Translations under genes and position numbers: made by a program
Notes under the pieces: model-generated
Told to the model about the DNA's origin: nothing
Databases searched by the model: none
Seen by the model: only the letters and a program-made list of their open reading frames with translations
NCBI GenBank assembly: GCA_009746045.1
Contig: RPFO01001704.1
Coordinates: 1-61,414 of the forward strand
Length of the DNA: 61,414 nucleotides
Reading direction: 5' to 3'
Source of the DNA: Mesostigma viride
Lineage: Eukaryota; Streptophyta; Mesostigmatophyceae; Mesostigmatales; Mesostigmataceae
In this document: in pieces, positions 56,501 to 61,414 of the stretch
Numbering within the stretch: the first letter of the stretch is position 1
Layout: each line of letters opens with the position of its first letter

Positions 56501-59500
56501 CTGCGTATCCAGAGGTTCCTTTCTAGGTCGCCTGTGGCCTTGTTTTTTCCACCGGACAATCTGCTGCTTTGGGGCAGTTTGCAGCAATCTCGCGCTATCT
56601 GGCAAGCGTGTTTCTAATCTGCTTGTGTCTATTTTGTGTGCCGGCATAATCCCGAACCTCTATTAAATGAAAACCCAGATCGTATACCCTTTTAAAAGGC
56701 CAGAAAAACCACTCGTTACAACAGGACCCACAGCAGGCTTGCAATGCGAAAAAATGCGCTGCGAATCAGATAGCACCAGTCATCAGAGAAAGATCCGCTG
56801 CACCCAAAGTAACCAGACCAGCTGTCACCGGCGACTGTCTGTAGTCATAAGAAAACGTTTGACTGCCTGAGCCTTTCAATTAGAGGTAGTAAACATGAAC
56901 TCCATGGCCAGCATACCGCCAAATCGTCTTTTGCTGCCCCGGAGGCATTTCTCGTCACTAACGTCACATTCCACATCCGGCGGAGCTACCCTCAATATCC
57001 AAGATGGGATACGGCCTGCTAGTACTAACGGAACCATCTGGACGGACAATGTTGCCTGGATTCTCATTTGCGTAAATTTTCCACACACACACACACACCT
57101 AAAACTGAAAATTTACCTGGGGGTACTTTTAAAGGTACTCCCAGTTTCAAATGCTGGCGCCCTTGGGACCGAAAATAGAATTTATGCCCTTGCTGTGCTT
57201 TGCATGCATGACACCACAAAACATCAACTTTATTACAGTTATGTGTGCTAGCTGTATTATACGGTGGAATAACACAGACATGTCTACCGGACAGGCCACA
57301 GGTGGCCTTCCGTATGCTAGGGTGAGCACACTACTATGGAAACTGCAGGCCCAGCTCACAGCTGCTGTGCTCCTGCTCTACCCATATCTCCCTGCGTGGC
57401 GATAGCCGAAAAATTACGTATGATATGCGTTAAAGAAAACCAATATTACCTAGCTATGGGTGTACTTTGTTCCAACCCAGGTTCACCCTCGGGTTAGTTA
57501 AGCCATGTCCCCCCTGACCCCACACACAAGGAGGGGTCATTCTATAGCTGAAAGACGAGAGATACAAATTAAAATTGAAATTGCGGCACGGAAACTGGAC
57601 GCCGCTGGGACGGTGGCTCCCCCTCTGTGTGGGAGCCAGCCCTGGATTGACAAGCCTGGCCTGCACCACTGCCCACAGCTGCCTAGCATGGCGGTACGTC
57701 AAGCCCCGAAATGAAATACATCGGGGGGCGCAGGCCAGCTGTCAAGCGCCTCAGAAGCCAAAAAGAAAGGTGTCCTGGGCGTGGACAGGCTGGGCCGTCC
57801 CTGCGCATTCTGGGGAATGCCGAGCACAAGGCGCCGACTAATTGCCCCGCTTTGCTGAAAGGCAAACGCAAGGATGTGCTACCTCCCAAAACCGCAGCCT
57901 TAGCACCTTGCCAATGCGCGAAACGTGCTGAAAAAGCAGCAAAAGTCTCAGTGCCCTAATTGCACCTGTCGACGTGAAAATGAAAACAGGGCAGCAAGGA
58001 GCAAAGGTGCAATGGCAGAGGGCCGACAGCCCTCATGCGCGGCAGCCTGGCCTGGTCCACCGGGTTGTGGGCTGTAGCCACCCAGACCCAGTGGTTGTGT
58101 AGGTTACCGGCCAGTGACAGGGCGCAGTAGCGACGGACCAGCTGGTTCAGACGGTAGGAAGACGGCCGACCTCTGACAAAGGCTCCCACCACCGCGCTGG
58201 ATTCCACAAGCCGGACAATACGCTGCCCACGAGTCCCCTGATTCCGGCACGACCACTCCACGCCTTGCGTGGCAGCAATCGCCTCCTTGATGTTGATGTG
58301 CTTAATTAGGCTGTCCCCGCCACCGGTAGGACAGTGCCATGCGCGAGTGGCCATTGCCCAGCTGGAGGTAATCCCCCTCCTCCATCCGCTCCAAATCCCA
58401 GTCCTCGCCCTTCGCCGTAAGGGCTGTCGTCCGCCACCCCCGCGCCTCGCGCCGGGTAGCCAGCCAGGCATAGACGTCAGCAGGTAGGTCCCGGTACACA
58501 ACCCCACTACCGGAGCTGCTGGCATCACTGGCAATGATCCGGCCAGAAAGTGGCCGGGCCCTGACAGCCTTCAAAAAGGTGCCAGGTCAATTGCCACCTG
58601 AAGCTCCGCCCGGGCCCCCGCCGGGACCCGCCACCGGCGCCCAAACAGGGAGCCATGGGAGGCACGTATGACTGCCAGCAGCCGATACGTCTCGGACCAC
58701 ACAGACAGCATGGGGCGTCAGAGCAGGGGCATCCACACCCTTTTCCCAAGGAGAGAACTGAGCTCACGTTAGTAGCTGTAACCGCGAGCCAAGAGGCGGG
58801 TAGTAGCGGCAATTGTCCGTCACAATGCGCTCAGGGATTGGCACCACGTCGGCATCCCGCTGGTGAATAACGTCCACCGCCTGCACCCCAGCCTGATCTG
58901 CTGTCGCCTGTACCACCTTGCTAGCCTTTTGCAGGTTGAAGAAACCACCTGCTTCCCTAGGATGGAAGCCCACCCTTTATGGCAACCACCTTGCCTAGCC
59001 AGCCCCCACATGGGCTGACCTAGGTACGTGTGCCAGCACTAAAATATTTTTCGGCTAGGTGGTGCTGCATTCTCAGCTTAGCAGGTTAGGCACAGACAAA
59101 ATGAGCAGAAGCTCGCCAATTTTCTTAAAAGTCAATGTTGACCCAAAGTGCAAATAATATATCATGCTCCCAAAAGTGCTTTTGTAGATTTGTTTTGGCA
59201 CCGGAGGTAGTAGTCTAATAATATGTGTGCGCTGTGGGTATGCGGAGACTGCCCTGCATGGGATAATCTGTATTGTGTGAGGTGTCGGTACATTGAAGCT
59301 CGCGCGTGAAGATGGCACCGTGCTACATGGGATGAGGATGATGACGGCTATCTAAACAGTCATCGTGTCACTTAATTGTTCCACAGCAGCATAAGCAGCT
59401 CTGTGTCTGTCTGTTTTGATTATCATCACATCCTAGTGTATTATACTTGAAATACCAGCTCATCGCACAGGCGTGGATGTGCTGCTTGCATCTCGTGTCC

Positions 59501-61414
59501 GTGTACTTGCTATCTTTTTCCCTCGAACACCGCTGGCATCCCCCTGGCAGCTCTTCATCGGCCACCTGCAGTTCCTCCAGATGATGAACATGGCAGACGT
59601 GCCCTGGACGCGGAGGTGCGCGAGGTCACCCACTGTCTTAGCTGGCTCAACAACGGGTTTGATGCGCCGTGGATGTCGCCACACGAGGCGGTGCTGACAA
59701 ACGTCCCTAACATCCTCAACCATTCACTCTATGAGCGGTACCCGCCGGCCCTTGCACCAGCGGCCCCAAGCGCACCACCCGCCGACGCCTGCTACAGCTT
59801 GGTGGTGGAGCCACACAGGCGGGGGACGGGCTCCTGTCGCTGGAAGACTTGGCGTGGATCCGGCCCGTGTCCAGCGCGCCGCCCAACAGCACGCAGAGCT
59901 CATCTTGGCCCCCCGATATCCTGGACATTACCTCGTGAGTTGCCATTCCGATCCCCCCCTGCTGACAAAGATGCGGCATCCTGTCGCGCCTTGTCCAATA
60001 GTAGTATAAACAGGAGTATACAATGCCCTTTTATATGCCTGCTGTGGCCGCCCTCGATGAGAACTCACCCAGTTGACATTGGTATCCAGTAAAGGGTCGT
60101 ATCCGTTTGCTGGGTCTTGGCAGTTGGCGCAGGCTTGTAATTGCTCGGCAGCGGGTTACCGCACGCCCGTCGTACCTGCATGCCCATCTGACAGACAGTT
60201 GCTTGCCACTATGTACCTGTGATGTGCACCACTGTCTTGCCTTTGGCAATAAGCCCATGTGCCCTATCTTTTGGGCTCATCTACAGGGTTGAGAATGCAA
60301 TTAGCTGGGGCGCTGTTATCGAGGGCTGGTTTTGACAGGCTCATAGCAAATAGATTTGCAGGGGCATTGCGACCAGCATTGCGCCCAGCGACAATACAAA
60401 GCACCCTTGATCTTAAGGGCTGCAGGTGAGTGCGCATAGCATGCCAGGCTGGTCCTAGCCACGCACGTACTCACTGCGTCAACAGTGCCTTCTGCACAGC
60501 TGTAAGAAATACTGGTAATCTGGAACAAATATTATGTTTATCCTATCCATTCGCAAAATACTGCCCATGCGTGCGGCTTGTCTCAATGGCAGCTGTGCTC
60601 CGGTGCTTGCGGATGTTGTGCTGTGTTGTGTATTTGCCCGTGTCGTGCATGTGCAGCACGGACCACGTCCTGGGCGTCCTCTTCTTTGTGACCATTGAGG
60701 TAGCGGCGGTCTTTGCCATCCACATGTTGCTGCTCTGGCTGTGGCGAGTGGGAGCAAGGAGGTTGGTTCTCGGCTCCCGCCCCCTACCCCCGTTGCCCAA
60801 GGTGCTGCTCTTCCCTCGACCGGAGCTCATGATATGCATGGTCACCTTCCCTGGGATGGCCAGGGCGTGCGCCTACTACATCACCAGTAAGGATGAAACG
60901 CTTTTTTTTCTTAATCGCCAGTAGGGAATCTACCATGGTTATCATATGTCTTTCATGCACATTTTGGGTACGTATTAAGGTAACTTGCATGAGGTCCTTA
61001 CCTTATGTGGCACTAAGCAAACCGTTCTTTGGTGTCTGCCACAATGCGTTCCCATCCACTGGTTCCCGGCAGGTGGGGGCACCAAGGGTTTAATCATCGG
61101 CACAACTCTGCTAGTAGCCTTCCCCGTCGCCTTTGTGGCGGGCTGCGTGCATCTAGTGCTGGGCGTTTTCGCCACAAGAAGGCAGTGCTGGTGAAGCAGC
61201 CGCAGGTCAAGCGGCGGTGCTACTGGGGTATCGCAACCGGCAGCTTGAACGTGAACCCACAAAGGAGGATGACAAGCACGCAGGCAGCGATGACAGGGAT
61301 GGCAAGCATCCTGATGTCATGCAGTATTCCCAAGACAGGATGGGGGTAAAGGGAGGCATCGAAGGGAAAGGGCAGCTGGGGGCCTTGGATGGCTGGAGAG
61401 GTACAGGGGATGAT
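46318..61414 (+). CDS. Multi-exon surface protein: TSP3 repeats, Ser-Pro shaft, Ig-like modules, membrane helices (3'-incomplete)
   Basis: My gene model joins 46318-47526, 48028-51075, 52009-52244, 52778-52886, 53225-53372, 53853-54007, 54879-55048, 59551-59934, 60657-60886 and 61073 to the window end. All introns are GT-AG and the phases agree at every junction. Domain order: signal peptide, Cys-rich segment with Asp-rich thrombospondin type 3 repeats, a 700-residue Ser-Pro-rich shaft, Ig-like modules of bacterial Big type, then hydrophobic helices. This suggests a wall-spanning adhesin or receptor at the plasma membrane. Apparent one-base frame breaks inside exons (about 50550, 59600, 59815 and 61180) mean either consensus indels or a pseudogene. 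ATG 46318 was preferred to the in-frame 46237 because it starts the signal peptide. Confidence 0.75.
47527..48027 (+). other. Intron 1 with a C19 homopolymer
   Basis: 501-bp GTGAGC...GCGCAG intron, phase 0. A run of about 18 C residues (47926-47942) is a likely place for sequencing slippage. No other gene within. Confidence 0.7.
48028..51075 (+). CDS. Exon 2: Ser-Pro-rich shaft (hydroxyproline-rich glycoprotein type)
   Basis: The acceptor GCGCAG precedes 48028, phase 0. About 110 residues of a globular lead-in ([19 protein letters not shown]...) are followed from about 48370 to 50600 by [13 protein letters not shown] repeats. That is the substrate for prolyl hydroxylation and arabinosylation in green-algal wall and sexual-agglutinin proteins. 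The first frame stays open to 50754. The natural continuation ([20 protein letters not shown] to RIVFLEAAG) is in another frame, so one base appears to be lost or gained near 50545-50575 in a C-run. The exon ends GCTG|GTATGT at 51075, phase 1. Confidence 0.8.
51076..52008 (+). other. Intron 2
   Basis: 933-bp GTATGT...ATGCAG intron. It contains a short CTAC.ATGTACCAATCTAT repeat at about 51750-51790 and nothing else recognisable. Confidence 0.65.
52009..54007 (+). CDS. Exons 3-6: Ig-like (Big-type) modules
   Basis: Exon 3 (52009-52244; [20 protein letters not shown]), exon 4 (52778-52886; [18 protein letters not shown]), exon 5 (53225-53372; [20 protein letters not shown]) and exon 6 (53853-54007; [20 protein letters not shown]). 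Spliced, they read [11 protein letters not shown]...VQFSEPV...[15 protein letters not shown], the pattern of bacterial-type Ig-like domains with a P-T-V-T strand and a V-x-V-P/E-A-G-x-A-x-x-x-A-G close. Intron phases 1, 0, 1, 2 and 1 match at both sides. Confidence 0.78.
52909..53140. repeat. (GGGGT)n minisatellite in intron 4
   Basis: About 45 units of GGGGT with scattered GGGT slips fill most of intron 52887-53224. The coding strand carries the G-rich sequence, so both the DNA and the pre-mRNA could form G-quadruplexes beside the splice sites. Confidence 0.95.
54008..54878 (+). other. Intron 6
   Basis: 871-bp GTGCGT...TTGCAG intron, phase 1. No tandem repeat or embedded gene recognised. 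Confidence 0.6.
54879..55048 (+). CDS. Exon 7: first hydrophobic helix
   Basis: Acceptor CCTTGCAG and donor GATG|GTACGT. It encodes [20 protein letters not shown] and a long Ala/Val/Thr-rich segment ([20 protein letters not shown]), a likely membrane helix like those that follow Ig-like regions in large algal surface proteins. The exon joins in phase 1 and leaves in phase 0. Confidence 0.7.
55049..59550 (+). other. Long intron 7 with inserted retroelement
   Basis: 4.5 kb between exons that join in phase 0, against 0.15-0.95 kb for the other introns. It holds a G-run cluster (about 56030-56055), an (AC)n tract (57080-57098) and the RNase H fragment at 57956-58830. The rest shows no gene. I could not exclude a small missed exon. 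Confidence 0.5.
57956..58830 (-). pseudogene. Retroelement RNase H fragment (DIRS/Ngaro-like)
   Basis: Two overlapping minus-strand frames join into an RNase H-like domain. [19 protein letters not shown] supplies the first Asp. [16 protein letters not shown] is the E-containing helix. [31 protein letters not shown] matches the D-x-x-x-V-x-x...G-R-S-S-S-x-x-L-N region, with Glu where Asp is usual. [12 protein letters not shown] is the H-N-x-A-D-like end. The frame shifts at about 58305 and no RT core is intact. It lies inside intron 7 on the opposite strand. DIRS-type is the best guess. Confidence 0.6.
59551..59934 (+). CDS. Exon 8: cytosolic/luminal loop
   Basis: After CCCCTGGCAG it reads [17 protein letters not shown], then in the next frame [20 protein letters not shown] and [12 protein letters not shown]. 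An Ala-Pro linker follows, and in the third frame [20 protein letters not shown] up to CCTC|GTGAGT. The protein-like order is clear, but two one-base frame changes (about 59600 and 59815, both at G/C runs) are needed. Confidence 0.6.
60657..61414 (+). CDS. Exons 9-10: membrane segments, continues past window
   Basis: Exon 9 (60657-60886) has a hydrophobic helix ([20 protein letters not shown]) and a re-entrant-looking region ([20 protein letters not shown]). Exon 10 (from 61073) has a second helix ([20 protein letters not shown]), then in another frame a charged tail ([20 protein letters not shown]) that is still open at 61414. The arrangement resembles the multi-pass C-termini of algal Ig/TRP-like surface proteins; channel activity is not shown. 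Confidence 0.62.

Overview
The window is the left end of a eukaryotic chromosome, most likely from a chlorophyte green alga. It opens with about 4.35 kb of the plant-type telomere repeat (CCCTAAA on this strand, read towards the chromosome interior). It ends inside a long intron-containing gene for a cell-surface protein with thrombospondin type 3 repeats, a huge Ser-Pro-rich shaft of the algal cell-wall type, Ig-like modules and membrane helices. There are no operons, ribosome binding sites or CRISPR arrays, and I found no convincing rRNA or tRNA gene. The repeat is TTTAGGG rather than the TTTTAGGG of Chlamydomonas; I cannot name a genus.

Layout. 1-4354: telomere. 4355-6900: subtelomeric satellite of 231-234 bp units, fused to the telomere inside a C-run. 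6900-20770: a graveyard of transposons. It includes an LTR relic, a 3.1 kb TTAA-flanked DNA element carrying a nested TA-flanked TIR element that itself holds a LINE insertion, a 5'-truncated LINE with a reverse transcriptase, a free-standing HIRAN-domain ORF, and long CCCT/CCAT microsatellites. 20776-40796: a Russian-doll nest. Copia-like element A has its gag split by a palindromic foldback-like element (26195-40415) whose arms are about a dozen 173-bp tandem repeats each. A second copia-like element, B (32684-40337), sits inside the right arm of that element. Target duplications (ACA for the foldback, GTACC for B) date the order A, then foldback, then B. 41780-44020: a compact two-gene unit encoding a charged coiled-coil protein and an HUH/Rep-type endonuclease that overlap by ATGA. 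44020-46090: nothing recognised. 46318 to the end: the multi-exon surface-protein gene. I could trace ten exons from splice sites whose phases agree throughout.

How the parts relate. Almost everything before 44 kb is mobile or repetitive DNA, as expected for a subtelomere; the only clearly host-type gene is the surface protein. The two copia-like elements share an unusual polyprotein order: Gag, integrase, a GPY/F-like module, an aspartic protease, then reverse transcriptase and RNase H. Classical copia elements place the protease before the integrase. Several coding regions, including the host gene and the LTR-identical element B, show single-base frame breaks near homopolymers or microsatellites. 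Some of these breaks may therefore be consensus indels rather than true decay.
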